Shown piece after piece: positions 10,918 through 22,698 of a DNA stretch of 64,000 nucleotides (positions are counted from its first letter, which is position 1; the number at the start of each line of letters is the position of its first letter). This DNA is from Stemphylium vesicarium (Eukaryota; Ascomycota; Dothideomycetes; Pleosporales; Pleosporaceae). The DNA lies in NCBI GenBank assembly GCA_004380135.1, contig QXCR01000004.1:124001-188000 (forward strand), in the 5' to 3' direction. A model generated the notes under the pieces. It was not told the origin of the DNA. It did no database searches and saw only the letters and a list, made by a program, of their open reading frames with translations. A program made the position numbers and the translations under genes.

Positions 10918-12300
10918 ACGCCCCCCTTTCGAGGGCAGGCTCAGAGTTGGGTAACGGGCCAGGACCAAACTACGGGCTCAGATGGCTATCCTGACCGGCA
11001 CGAATGACGTTTTACTTCGACTTGGACACGCCTATTTTATATAATAGAGGAATCAATGGGCTTTCGTGTATGCGAAAGCTCATGTGATTTCTCGACGCCT
11101 TGCTGCACCCGCGACTACGACAATCAATCACCCACCCCGATCCATATTCAACACGACCGATGCATCAGTAGCCAAACCAGCATGCGGTGATGGGATTGGG
11201 GCTGTTTTGTGGGCTTCTCAAATCTCAGGGCTATTCGTCTTTCTTTCTGTACCTAGTTGCGCAAGTTACGAAGCGAGCAGCTTCTCTGTTTAGATTGATG
11301 GGAAGGAAGCGCTTACGAAGAAAGGCTTGATAATGAAAACACCATTTCAATCCATGATGCTGTCTTTATACTTGAGTGATGCTTACCACTGAGAAGAGTT
11401 GAAGTAGTGCTGTTTCTCATGGACTGTGTTCAGTTCCGGTGCTGGCAAACGTCCAGCTAACATTAGGGGCAACAACTCCAAAACTCCAGTTACAAGCTTC
11501 TTCAGTGGTATTAGAGCCCTTTGGAATGCAGCGGTTGTGCGAGCGACATGTGGGAGGCATGGCTGCGCAGTAAGGTGGTGTTTAGAGTTGGCAGTAGAGT
11601 AGTTTGAGTATTGTGGATGTATACATTGAATCTAAGATGTTGAATCATAGGATACCAAATAATATATCATCACAGTACGATGTTTTCCCATGCGCGCTTA
11701 TACACCAGGTCTTCACACCCGAAAAGCGCTCACTCTTATGCGTGTAGAAAAGTTAGACTGGAATGTACAATTTGCATAGGAATTACGAAACATGTGGACT
11801 CGTAGGGTAAGTGTTGAAACAGAGCAATTGATATTCTCCTGCCAGATCAGATAGATGGATAATTGATGTTGAAGTTTACAATCAAAGATGTTACGGTCCA
11901 AAAGAAAAATGCTGGAAATACATCACTATCCCGTCCCATTCATACCCCATGTTTCATACCCATCTCCACCGAAAAAAAAAAGAAAGAAGAGAAGGAGAGA
12001 GTCAGAAAAGGCATGAATGCATATCATTGCATATGTCTATCTACATCTCAGTATATATCCCGTTTCGAAAGAGAGAGAGAAAAGATAAAAGATGAAAGAT
12101 GCACATACACCCCAACCAAGCGAGTTAAACGGAAAATAAGACGCAAAAGAAAGAAAGAAAAATCTCGAATTATCTGCCCCTCACTGGATTTGAAAACCTA
12201 ACATCGAAGGACGGGTCAGCAAAACCCCATCGTCCGAAAAAAAAAAGCCAAAGCACGAAGAGCCCTTTTACGATGAAAAGCTAGAGGTAAAAAGCTCACC
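10918..12300. other. AT-rich intergenic stretch
   Basis: Nearly 1.4 kb downstream of the small frame and beyond the 3' end of the SET-domain gene. There are purine-rich runs around 11970-12170 and simple A tracts. No conserved reading frame or repeat unit was found. Confidence 0.4.
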
Positions 12301-14898
12301 TCACCTCCCCCGCACACTGCGAGAAGAAAGGCTCTTACTAGGCCTGCGCGAAAGCTCATCATCAACACCACTCATCTCGACATCCATGACATCTGCTTTA
12401 CCCCGACGGCCGCGTACAAGGGGGCTAGCAGCGGAGATCGATCGTCTGGATGCGCTGCGCAAAGAAGCCGGTGTGATGTTGGGAGAAGCGTCGTTGTTGT
12501 CATCATCAACTTCTTCATCAGTATCAGACATGTCGTCGCTTGTTTCTCGAACAGGGGTGCTGGGCCGCTGGATGGATCGTAGGCCCCCCTTTCTGCCGCC
12601 TCTGGGTTTAGCTTCTGCACCGCGTCGCGATTCAGGGTGTATCCGGGAGGGCTTTTTAACGGCTTTCAGGGCTCCGGGTCGTGAGACTTTGCGTTGGAAA
12701 CTGACGCTTGTGTGGCGGGTGACTTTTACAGCCGTGGATTGCGCAGCTTGTGTTTTAGCCGCTCGTGCGCGCCTACTTAGTGTGCCTGATGTTGACCGTT
12801 TGAGAGCGCGGTTCTCGCGTGATGCGCTCTGCCGCGAGAGCTCCTTCGCTTCTTGCTCAGCGCGTTCGCGAGCTGACTCTGATGCGATCAACTTGTTTCT
12901 CGCCTTTGCAGAGCCGGTGAATATCTTGCGTTTTTTCGGAGAATTTTGGCTGCTCTCGTAATTGGCTCTCCTTGAGCCGAGCAGATCCTGAAGCTTGCGC
13001 TTTGTGCCGGTGATCAGCGCCGAGGTGATGGATTTCTCTTCAATCGGCTTCTTTGGTTTGGGTCCAAGCACACCGCGGCAAGCATCTGTACCACATCGAC
13101 ACTCTTGAATGTTCTTTTGGGAAAAAGGACTAGATAAGTTAGAAAGAATCCGGTCATACACAATCAGGGGGGACTTACTCGAAATTGTAATCATAAGTCA
13201 GCTCCTCGCCAGTCATGATCCCTCGAGGACCGGCAAATAACGCCATACGTGGCTCGCCCCCTACAGTCCACTTGATCATCTCGCAGTTGGGCTCACAAGA
13301 GTGATTGACAAAGCGGGCAATAGTTCCGCGGGTGGCATCAATGATCATCTTGTTGTCAAAACTCATCAGATAGTAACACTACTGCACGTTAGTAAAGCGG
13401 GGGTCACCCACAAAAACCAAAACTCACCTTGTCTTTCTTGTAAACCTGCTTCATGCGCCGTTCGCACTCATCCTGCGTGATGATTTCCCCAGCATATTCG
13501 ACGATGATCTGATGTGGTTCAAACGTCCGCATGGCGCGCACGCCGAAGCCGCGATCCTCGGTATCCAGAACCTCAACACCATAGTCGTAGCGGTTGCCCT
13601 TTGAACGCTTCTTGAGCTCCGCGAACGGTCGGTTGTTGCATAGTTCCTTGGGGAGCGGGCAGTTTGTACTGTCGCACTCGTAGGCCATGATGCGATTGTG
13701 GCAGGATTCCCCGCAGCCGTCTTCAGCATCGCAGTAGCATTGAGAATTGTCTTGCTTGTCGCGTTTCCACAAAGCCGATGCTTCGCCAATAAATCGATCT
13801 AGGAAATGTTAGCTGCCGCAGATGACAAATAGCGGAAGACGCACTCTTGTTGAGCTTGACCCAACCATCGACCTTGACTTTCCTAGGGAGCGGGCTGTAG
13901 GTATCGAATGGCAACTTGAAGTCCTTGAACACATGTTTCGGGTCTTCGTTTAAAAGGCGATCGGTAGCGAAGATGGGGAGGGGTAGGACGTTGGTGTCCT
14001 TGGTTTTCTTGGTCCTCTTCTTCGCGCGATTTTGGCTCTCTGATAGACGAGGGTCAAAGTCGCGATCCTGGCCCACGTACAGGCCTTGCTTCAGCCAGAC
14101 TTTTGACTTGGGTTTCGGAGCTTCTATTGGTGGGGTGTCCTTGGAGTCGTCGCTTTCCTCTGCTGCGGCTCGTGAGCGCTTAAGGGAAGCCGCGGATGCT
14201 GCTGCCTTGGCCGATTTCAGGTGAGGTGCGGATGCGCTTCGCTTGAGACCTCCTTGGAGAAGCGCCCTGCCCTCCGACAGGGTGTTCGTGACGGCCTCTC
14301 CAACCCCAGATATATTGCGAAGCACCTCCTTGCGAAGATTGGTCCCACGCGAAGAGTGACGGCGGCGGGCTGCCTGAGAGGCTTCGGCAGCCAGTTGCTC
14401 TTCGATCTGATCGCTGGGGTCTACCGCCTCCGACTTGCGCTTCTGGTATTTCCGCTTCGGGGGTGGTAGCGCGGCCTTTGCAGCGGTTTCCAATGAGCCG
14501 TGCACCACGTTCTTGTGGTGCTTCTCGAGATATTTGGTCGGTGTATGGATGGCAGTTCCGGCGAGGATCTGCACATTGTACGTGGTAACGGATTTGCGCG
14601 AGCTTCTAGCTGGTCGGCGGCTCTCGCTGGCGGGCTGGTCAGGAGTCGTGGTTTGCGCCGACGGACCTCCGTCGCATAGCATCTCCAGGCCGGGAGCCTC
14701 CTCGTAGACTTCGACGGCTTGTTCGACCTTGGGCATTTCGGAGAGTACGCTGGCTTCGTCGCCGAGGCTCGTCGGAGGCGTCGAGATGGATGGCGACGCG
14801 CTAGACATGGCGCGAGCATCGGCCTGCTTGTCCGTCCGCACCGTGATATTCGAGAGCGTCGAGGACGTCGACGTGGGCGATAGATCGCGCTCGGCCAT
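12301..14898 (-). CDS. SET-domain histone methyltransferase, ASH1-type (H3K36)
   Basis: Exons 14898-13845, 13798-13428, 13378-13179 and 13129-12301 on the minus strand encode 817 aa. The domain order is diagnostic. A long disordered N-terminal region comes first. Next is a Cys-rich AWS domain (residues about 370-415, CYCDAEDGCGESCHNR and CNNRPF), then a SET domain with GFGVRAMR, EYAGEIIT, RFVNHSCEPN (about 497-506) and ELTYDYNF (about 534-541), then a post-SET CRCGTDACRG. A basic Ser/Arg-rich tail of about 260 residues follows. AWS-SET-postSET occurs in Set2/NSD/ASH1 proteins. Absence of a visible WW or SRI domain and the long tail favour ASH1 over Set2. Known role: methylation of H3K36 at a subset of genes. 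Exon 3 begins CYYLM; three introns of 47-50 nt interrupt the AWS-SET region, one of them just before the post-SET. Confidence 0.85.
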
Positions 14899-15468
14899 GA
14901 TCGTGGAGGAGCAAAGTCGCAACGCGCGTCGCGGGCGTTATCGTTGAGGGGCGAGGCACTGACGCGCAGAAGAGGTCGAGGGTTTGGCCGGGTCAAGGGC
15001 GCTCACAAAGCAACACTGCCACAGTCTACGCGCAGTAGGCGAACAACAACAGCAGAAATGTGTACAACGGTCGAACACGCTCAGACGAAGCAGTGGGCAT
15101 GCATTGGAAGGTGCGGCGTTCCAGGAAGGAGGATTGACGGATGGAGGATTGAGGAGGTAAACATATGTAGCTAGTCAGTCAGCCAATTAGGCTGTTCCTG
15201 TCCATCCCCAGTGTTACGAGCACCACCACCCTAGCATTCCGTCCCGTTGAACGCTCGAAACGGTATTATTCGCCAGTTGTATGGTCAGAGAAGGCAGTCG
15301 GCAACAATTCATGCGGTTAAAAATCAACTTCACAGTCAGTCATTCGTCCGAGGTGAGGCAGCACAGCTTGTCATATAAGAATTCATGTACGAAAATGTTG
15401 TAAACGCTATAGCTCAATATAGCCAAGTGATCATGATAAGCAGATCATAGAACGACCCAAGAGTGTAT
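14899..15468. other. Intergenic, tandem minus-strand genes
   Basis: This stretch holds the upstream region of the SET gene and the 3' flank of the palmitoyltransferase gene. No feature recognised. Confidence 0.4.
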
Positions 15469-17429
15469 TTATGCAACGCTCTCGTCTAGAGTGCCACGTG
15501 CTGTCGAGCCGGTCGGTCCCTGGAACCCCTCCGAAGCGCGTACATCTTGCATTTCCACCCCTCCTCCCTGCTGCTCTCGCGCCAAGGGTGCCGTTCGTTT
15601 GTCCTTGCGAGGCCCGAACCGTTGATCGCCTTCTTCGTATTTCCTTTTGAAATGTAGATAGGTGGGCGGGCGTGGGCGTTGCAATACTGCGATCCAATTC
15701 TTGAGGATCGAGCCCCGAGTAAAGGGCCGGTGTCGGTCTTTCTTGAGAAATTTGTGAGAGTTGAGATATTCGCGCGTGGTTTCGCCCCTTCCAACTAGAA
15801 AGAGGTGGTATACGCCCAGGCTGAAGGGGTATGCCCAGCCAAGAAGGCCGTATATGCACATGGCAAAAGGAACACGCCACTCATCGATGGCTGCGCCAAA
15901 AGAAGAGTCAGTTCGTGCCCGCCAAATCAATATGTGGGCCAAACTGGCACCAAGAAGGAAAAGTCCTAGGAGAGTGGTGGCGCAGACGAAGACGAAAAAG
16001 TAACGATAGTTGCGGCGACCGACGCAGTTGTTGAGCCAAACGCAATGATGGTCCTGAGTCTCAACACAGTTGTCGCATACACGGCAATGGTGAGCACGAG
16101 GAGGTCGCCAAATGTTGCAGCTTTTGCAGTATTTCGTCGGAACTTCCATGGCAGCATTGGAGCCTGTTGCGGATACGACCATGGTCCATTCGGTCGTAGG
16201 CGGCCCAGGAATGAGCGGATCGTCATTAGGATTAGGTGGAGGAAACGGATGTAAATTGCGGGGAAGTATCTAGAAACGTCAGCGACGCACGAGGTGAGTG
16301 GCTTGGGTTACATACTCCGGGATCTGAAGCAGATGCATGTATGAAGGAAGAAACGGAAACGAGAAGCAAGTAAGCAAAGAGAATGGGTATCGCAGGAGAA
16401 ACGTTAAGCCAAAGCCAAGGCGCACTGTGATGGTAATTAGCGGAAACGTGTGTAGTGGGAATGAGGGAAGACGAACGAGAAACCGAAGAAGAGACCAGCG
16501 GGCAGGATGATGAGCACCGCAGTCGCCAGGTTGACTGGCCGGTCGCGTGTGTTTTGCAAACGACCGCCCCAGCAAAAGGCAGTGTTGCCAGAAAAATACT
16601 GATAGTTCCTGCCCAGCTCTCGCTTGACCGCCTCCTTTGTGGCCTCTTTGCGCGCCAAGCGGGGGGACGACTCTGCAGATGTGAGCTTCTCATGTCCTCC
16701 CTGATGGGCTCTTATCTGGGTCGCGCGGCCATCGCGGCTAGAGAGCATGAAGCTAGACCGGAAGGAGCGTGGAGATTTGCTGGGAGTCGGAAGTTTGTTG
16801 GAGTCGGTCTTGTGGACATTGGCGAGATTCAGATGTTGGGGCCGAGGGCGCTGGAGAGGGGTGATGCTTTCGCCGCGACTGCGCACCGTCTCTGCACCTG
16901 TGGGCGTCGTGTTGGCCGTGGTGCGGTCGGGCATGTCTCTGTCGGTGATGTCGGTGCCACGTGAGGGTGGAGGCTGCAGATCCTCCTCGTGGTGGAGGCC
17001 CAGCGTCGGTGCGCCCCGGTTCGTGGCCGTCGATCCAGTGCTCTGGCGATATGGGTTGGAGCCACTCTCGTGTGTGGCCTCGGAGTAGACGGAGCCGTGA
17101 CCGAGCAGCGACGTCGGGCGCTGGTTGCGCTGTTGCTGCAGGCGTTGCGAACTCATGGGACGAAAGAAACCGTGTGCCGCCAACGGGACGTGTGTTCTGC
17201 TGGCGGCCGTCGTGGGGCGGCTCTGGTGGCCGAGGCTGCCAGACACGCTGATGCCGCCTCCTCGTCGCGCTGGGCTGGCGCCCGACCACCGGTTCTGGCT
17301 GCCCGAGTTTGCAGTCGTGATGGACGAGGGTCGCGACGGCGGCAGGCCGGGCTCGCCTGCGGGGCCCGTCATGCCCAGCACGCGACTGCCCGTGGAGCTG
17401 CGCTTCTGTTCCTGGGGTGTCATGGCCAT
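15469..17429 (-). CDS. ERF2: DHHC palmitoyltransferase, Erf2-like
   Basis: Exons 17429-16477, 16424-16316 and 16269-15469 on the minus strand give 620 aa. About 260 residues of Ser/Pro/Arg-rich disordered sequence precede the core. The core begins at NYQYFSGNTAFCWGGRLQ, the recognisable Erf2 entry, and goes through two membrane segments to DPGILPRNLHP. It then reaches the zinc-binding Cys-rich domain YCKSCNIWRPPRAHHC with the catalytic DHHC at about 427-430, and two further membrane segments (FVFVCATTLLGLFLLGA; AMCIYGLLGWAYPFSL). Known role: S-palmitoylation of Ras with Erf4 at the ER. The junction FFGFS/APWLW fixes intron 1, whose donor is GTTCGT. Two Met codons at 17429 and 17423 compete as start. 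It is divergent from the mitochondrial gene at 17808. Confidence 0.9.
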
Positions 17430-17807
17430 GGTGTTGATGTCGGCGGCGCAGATGCTGTCGCTACAAGCAGCATGACATCGATTACAGGAGGTGCGAGGGG
17501 GCGGAGACGACGGTATGCGATGGAAGGAGCGACTGAGAGTGAGTGAATGTAGCGGCGGCGGCGCCGGAGCCTAGGGAGAGGATGGACTGGACGTGTGGTT
17601 GAATGAAAGGGGTGCATTAAAGTTGATACTGGAGGTCGCAGCGCAGCAAGGGCCCCAGGCTGTTTGCGGCATGGTGGCTCGAGTGACGCAGCCGCGAAGC
17701 TTGGCACTCCGCGACGCTCAACATCGAACATCGAACATCGAACCACTCGCTCCCGCGCAGCACGCACGCAGTTCCACCACCACGCCCGCCCCCCAATTGC
17801 ACCCACC
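17430..17807. promoter_or_regulatory. Divergent upstream region
   Basis: About 380 bp lie between divergent start codons. The part at 17720-17750 has a short direct repeat (ATCGAACATCGAACATCGAA). No factor site is claimed. Confidence 0.35.
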
Positions 17808-18419
17808 ATGTCCTCCATCATCGCCCGCTCGGCCTTCCGCGCCGCCCCGCGTATCCAGCGCACCACCCCTGCCCTCCGACGATGGGCCAGCGCCGCTGCT
17901 GAAGGCGAGCGAGAAGCCGGCAAGGCAGCCCTCAAGACGGGCGCAAAGCGCGACCCCGAACTCTACGTACGCTACCAATGCGCCCGTTAGAAAGCCCGGC
18001 AAGGGTAGCTGATTGGATCCCAGGTGCTCTTCGCCATCATGACCGGTGTTTTTGGTCTTGCAGGATGGCATTTCTGTAAGCTCCCGGCGCGCCAGCAGTG
18101 CTTCAAACTACCGCGCTTTCCCACTACTAATTCCTGCTAGCCCGCTCTCCCACCAGCGCCTCATCTGAGCGAGCTGTCGCCAAGGCCGAAGGCAGTGAGC
18201 CCTGGAACTCCGAGGGCGGTGTCGGTCCTTACCAGTACCACCCAGGAGGTGACACCAGCATCAGGAAGGATGCGCCTTCGGCCCTTAATGTCGTCGTCAT
18301 CCCCAACGTCACTCTTCCCAAGGTGCGTTCGAGTTGCTTCCAAAATACGGCATCTATTAATACTAATTTCGCAGGAACTCCACGACACCTACAACAAGTG
18401 GGGCAAGGATGGATACTAA
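17808..18419 (+). CDS. Small mitochondrial inner-membrane-type protein, fungal conserved
   Basis: Four exons, 17808-17966, 18024-18075, 18141-18322 and 18375-18419, give 145 aa. The N-terminal 30 residues (MSSIIARSAFRAAPRIQR) form an Arg-rich amphipathic presequence. One membrane segment follows (LFAIMTGVFGLAGWHF, about 55-70), then a soluble tail with PWNSEGGVGPYQYHPGG and VIPNVTLPKELHDTYNKWGKDGY-type ending. Presequence, single membrane span and this tail suggest a matrix- or intermembrane-facing accessory protein of the inner membrane, perhaps of a respiratory complex. I recall fungal homologues with the same tail but no firm function, so the role is left open. Exons 2 and 4 are only 52 and 45 nt. 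Confidence 0.7.
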
Positions 18420-18971
18420 AATTCCGGGGGAGTTGTGAGGACCTCGCTTCTAGCTGGAAGCCGGTCATGGCGAGTTGCAAATTTCCTCCGTCTTCACCAT
18501 GTGTCTGTATATAGGACCACGCTGGGTGCTTTGCATAGAATATCGAGATTCTTCTCACAGACCTTTCTTTTTCGTTTGTCAAATCATCGCCGCCCACATT
18601 CAGTTGCCTCATCGCGTACGAATTCATTCTTACCCCTAGTTACCGCAAAAAGTGCATAACTTCAATAACCCTGCATGCGTTCCCTGTTCGGGCTTGGCCG
18701 ATCCTACAAAATGAAGCGAGCTAGACACGATGCTCTGGGAAAAAAAAGTACCCTTGGCGTTGCCCTGCCAACCCAAACAGAGGGATGACTAGGAGAAGCC
18801 CTGCGCTTTTGTCATCTCAAGTCATCTCTCATTTTCCATCCCTGTCATATTCGTGATTTTTTTGATCTTCTTCACTCCCTACCCTTGCGTGTAGAAAGTA
18901 GTCTATGGGTATCTTCTTCGCGCGCCGTCAAAGCGAATGCTCCTGCCCGCCACGTCGGTCAAGCTGCACTT
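18420..18971. other. Convergent intergenic stretch
   Basis: 3' flanks of the mitochondrial protein gene and of HTS1. No feature seen. Confidence 0.4.
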
Positions 18972-20640
18972 TCACAACCTCTTCCGGATCTCCTCGACCA
19001 TGCTACTCCGGTCGACCAACACACCGTCCTTCTCTGCGTTGTTCTCGTCCTTGATTCCGAGAACCTTGATCTTGACTTTGCCCTCCTTGAGCTCATCTTC
19101 TCCCAGGATGATCGCAAGAGGAACGCCTGCCGTTTCGGCCTGCTTGAATTGCTGTTGAACCTTGGGCTTCAGCTTGTAGGAGAACTCGGCCTTGATGCCC
19201 GCAGCCCACAGTTCTTGTGCGACTTGCATGCGGTCTGTTAACATGCCGTTGAAACCCTTGCCGCCGAAAGCCATGACGAACGCATCGACGTCTTTAGCGC
19301 GCTGTGTTGATTGGCCGCGGGCCTTCATGATACTGATGATACGGTCGATACCGAAAGAGATGCCGACACAGGGAATAGGCTTTCCGCTGAACATGCCCAC
19401 TAGTTGATCGTAGCGGCCGCCTGCAGCTACACTTCCGACACCGATTTCCTCTTGCTTTCCTTGTACGCGCGGTGCTGAGCCTTCGGTGACAACTTCGTAA
19501 ATGAGACCAGTGTAGTAGTCTAGACCTCTTGCAAGCGAGAGATCGAAAGAAATCTTCTTGCGTGAGCCAAAGGCATCGAGGTAAGCGAACAAGAGCTCCA
19601 TCTCTTGAACACCTTGCTGGACGTCTTCCGACTTGGAGAGGATTTCGTTGGTCTTAAGGTACTCGATGATGTCGTCGCCGCCTTTACGCTGGACCCATTC
19701 GCCGATCTTGTCTGCAATGTCAGCTGGCAGACCCTTGGTCTCCATCTCCTTCTTCACTTCGGCCCACGGTAGCTGCAGCGCGTCAGTATTTGAAGCACCA
19801 CGCTATATACCACCATCCTTACCTTATCTAGCTTGTCTACAGCCGAACTGATCGGACGAATCAGCTCGTCCTTGACACCGGCGGCTTTGAACATGCCGTC
19901 GAGAATCTTCCTGTGATTTATCTTGATTGTGTACGAGTCCCACTCGAGCGCGTCAAATACATCGGTTGCAATCTTGAGGACTTCGGCATCCGGAATCATG
20001 GCGTCGTAGGAACCTGCAATGTCGAAATCGCACTGGTAGAATTCTCGCATACGGCCCTTGGTCATGGCAGGTTGGTCGCGGCGGTACACTTTGGCAATCT
20101 GGTAGCGCTTGAAGCTTTGCACACTCGGGTTCATGGCGAGCCATCGTGCGAGCGGGACTGTAAGATCGTAGCGCAACGAGCAGAGCTCGCCGCCCTGGTC
20201 TTGCAGGTCGTAAATGAGTTTCGAGTCCTCTCCATATTTGCCGCTCAGAATCTCCTTGAGTTCGAAGACGGGTGTATCGAGCGTGGTGGCTCCGTGGCGC
20301 TTGAAGACGTCGGTTACTGTCTGGAAGAGACGGTCGCGGAGAGCGGCATCTTCGCCAGTCCCTGGTGCCGTTAGCATGTGGCTCGACAGCAGATGCGCAC
20401 CAAAACACAAAACATACAGTCCCGCGTGCCTTTTGGCACCTTCAAGTTGAAGCTCTTGCTCTTGTCGTCCTTGCCCATTTCGTCGTCAACCAAAGGCGAA
20501 GCCTGTGTGCAGAACCGGCGGCGGGATGTAAAGAGTCGTATTCGGAGGGGAGTTGGGCTTATTTTGCGGTAGGCAAAAGTGTATCGGAGGGCGTCTTGTA
20601 GAAGCGCGGGGCAGACAAAGTGGGGTGAAATGCGCGGCAT
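18972..20640 (-). CDS. HTS1: Histidyl-tRNA synthetase, probably dual cytosolic/mitochondrial
   Basis: Exons 20640-20418, 20361-19823 and 19772-18972 on the minus strand encode 520 aa from the upstream ATG. Conserved HisRS elements appear in order: KGTRDW at the first splice junction, motif 2 region RYQIAKVYRRDQP with REFYQCDFDIAG, the HisRS-specific LARGLDYYTGLIYEV, AAGGRYDQLVGMF, and motif 3 GISFGIDRI. A C-terminal anticodon-binding domain follows. The first 54 residues are basic and hydroxylated without acid (MPRISPHFVC..., RLFTSRRRF) like a mitochondrial presequence. A second in-frame ATG at 20478 (MGKDDKSK) begins the cytosolic-type N-terminus and would give 466 aa. Yeast HTS1 makes both enzymes from one gene in this way. 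An ATG further upstream at 20733 is also in frame but unlikely. Confidence 0.92.
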
Positions 20641-20812
20641 GGGCTGCAAATAAAGTGACTCAATCGCCCAGGACACCGCGCCTGTGCAAAGAATCGTTTC
20701 AATTAGCAAATGGCCCGTGCATAGCGACGTCACAGCCCAAGTATGCTTGCATGGGTACAGTGCAGATAATGTTCCATTACTATTATGTGGGTATCTCGCG
20801 CAATTTACACCA

Positions 20813-22404
20813 TTACCATGACTTGCGGAATTTCAGTAAATCTCGCTGTCCATAACACTCTGCTACCACCGTCAGAATCATGTCGATGGCAGCCTTCGTA
20901 TCCAGTTCGCTGTCGGTGAGGCGCGTGTGTTCCGATTCTGTACGCTGGGCTTTTGTGGGCTTAGAAGCAGGAGCCGATATACGTGCAACGGCTTCCTTTG
21001 GAGGCTGGTTGTTGCGAATCTCTTGCCGCTGTCTCTCCGCTTCGGCTCGCGAAAGCTGATGAAAGCCTGATGCCGGGGGCTGATCAGGTGGCGCCTCCGA
21101 ATGTACCAAACGGTCTCCAAGCTGTGCAAGCAGTCGTGCTCTGGCCTTTTCAAGCCCCCCGTCACTAGTTGTATCCGTCTTTTCCGCTTCGTCATCCGAC
21201 ATGATCATATCTGCACCTGAATCTTCCGCGTCGCCATCCTCGACCTCCCCGGTTTCCGCGCAACTGTCTGTATTGAGAGCGTTATTTCCCTCCTTGGTAT
21301 GTGCAGTAGTTTCCAGCTCTGCGCCTTCACTACCAGACGCGCCATTGTCCTCTGCCTTGCCCCCTGGAGTGCCTTGCTCATCCGGCTGTCTATCGACACA
21401 AAGCCGTGTCACTAGTCGACTTGCAGCGAGACCCAGATCCCGGATCTTGCCAATACGCTCATGATCCAATGTTCCGAAGTCTCCTATCAATGCCAGCAAT
21501 GTCCAGATCCAGCAGCTTTTCTGATGAGATATTTCGGTCGATCGATCGATCGCGAGTGCGCAGCCATGTAAAGCCACATACAAAGTCGGTTCGTCTATTT
21601 GGAGCACCTCCTCCAAGGCTGGGTAGCTGCGATCGATCGCTGCTGCCCACTCGTGCTTGCCAGACTGCTCAGCACGTTTTGATTTCCTTGAACTATGTGT
21701 CTTGATCGGTAGGGACTTGTGCTCTCGGGCCGTTGCAAGGTTATCACGATGGACTTTAAATCTTCGAAGGATGGCGCGTTGACAGCTTTCCTGTGGGTCG
21801 AGGTCGTCTGGTCCTCCGTCCCCCTGCTCTGACGCACCGTCGTATTCACTTGCTAAAGCAACCCAGGTCCCGTCATTGTACACAACGCGCTGTGTACCTC
21901 CATTATGCTTGTAATCAGAACCTCCGGCGCCGTGAACGTCATTCGGAGCTACAAGAAGGGTGGGTATCGCCGATGCTTCGGATCTAGTTGAAGAATGTCA
22001 GCCAGAGTTGAGAATTCTGACAAATCTGCGCAGAAATGAGCAATGCGCGATACTCACCTGACACTTCGGAGATATGCTACTGCTTCGTCTATGGACTCAT
22101 CTGTGAGTTGCTCTTCTCCATCAAGCCCCGGAAGTACAGATCGCGTGCATGGCTCCCGGAACTGCTCGTGTGCACACGGTCGACCTTTGGAGCGCGCATT
22201 ATTGCGATCGGTCTTTGTGCGCTTGGTGTCACACGCGTCATCTTGCTCGTACTTTCGCTTGCCGCTGAGCATAGCTGGAGAGGGTGCGGAGGAGACTGGT
22301 GGCAGGCTCGATTGGTCGGTCACAAGGTAGTTGTCGGGTCGCGATAGCTTGTTGTACGTCTCACCGTCCTTGGTAGTGGCCAAGTTCAAACCTGAGGTCG
22401 CCAT
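20813..22404 (-). CDS. Gemin2 / Brr1-type snRNP assembly protein (SIP1 domain)
   Basis: Two exons, 22404-22058 and 21983-20813, give 505 aa. The Gemin2 signature is split by the intron: EAVAYLRSVR joins SEASAIPTLLVAP, matching the EYLRxVxxEA segment that Gemin2 uses to bind SMN and Sm rings. Further on, SCWIWTLLALIGDFGTL followed by IRDLGLAASRLVTRL fits the helical SIP1/Brr1 core. Between and after them lie long acidic, Ser-rich, presumably disordered inserts (about 320-440), making it almost twice as long as human Gemin2. Known role: assembly of spliceosomal snRNPs. The assignment rests on two motifs only. The basic KRKYEQDDACDTKRTK near residue 50 could be a nuclear localisation signal. Confidence 0.68.
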
Positions 22405-22698
22405 GCTGGCGATGGAGAAGGGCAGTTCCCATTGATCAAGTAAATGTGCATGCGGAGTTGGGAGCGGAGGTGGACTGATCCGGTCTAGCGTAGTTTCTCA
22501 CCGATGCGCTGATCTTTACATGTGATTATGCAACAGGTCCTTGGTTCATCAGCATCAGGGAGATGAAATAGAGATTGCCACGACATATCCTGATATGTCA
22601 CTATCATTCAACACTAATATGAAGTAATTATATAAGCAAGTACGTAGTTCCTGTCCCAGTTTAAACATGTGTACGGCCGAATCTCTACTACCTCGTCA

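Noticed and set aside
10634..10954. 107-codon plus-strand frame overlapping the small peptide frame, with a signal-peptide-like Leu/Ala stretch
   Set aside because: Its ATG lies upstream of the TATA box, and the pattern of differences between the internal repeats favours the other frame. It is kept in mind as the main alternative to the 25-residue peptide.
16455..17546. Long plus-strand frames opposite the palmitoyltransferase gene
   Set aside because: They mirror the GC-rich, disordered N-terminal coding part of ERF2 on the minus strand and contain no domain.
21530..21552. GATC-rich run (CGATCGATCGATCG)
   Set aside because: A very short simple repeat inside the Gemin2-like coding exon; no sign of function.
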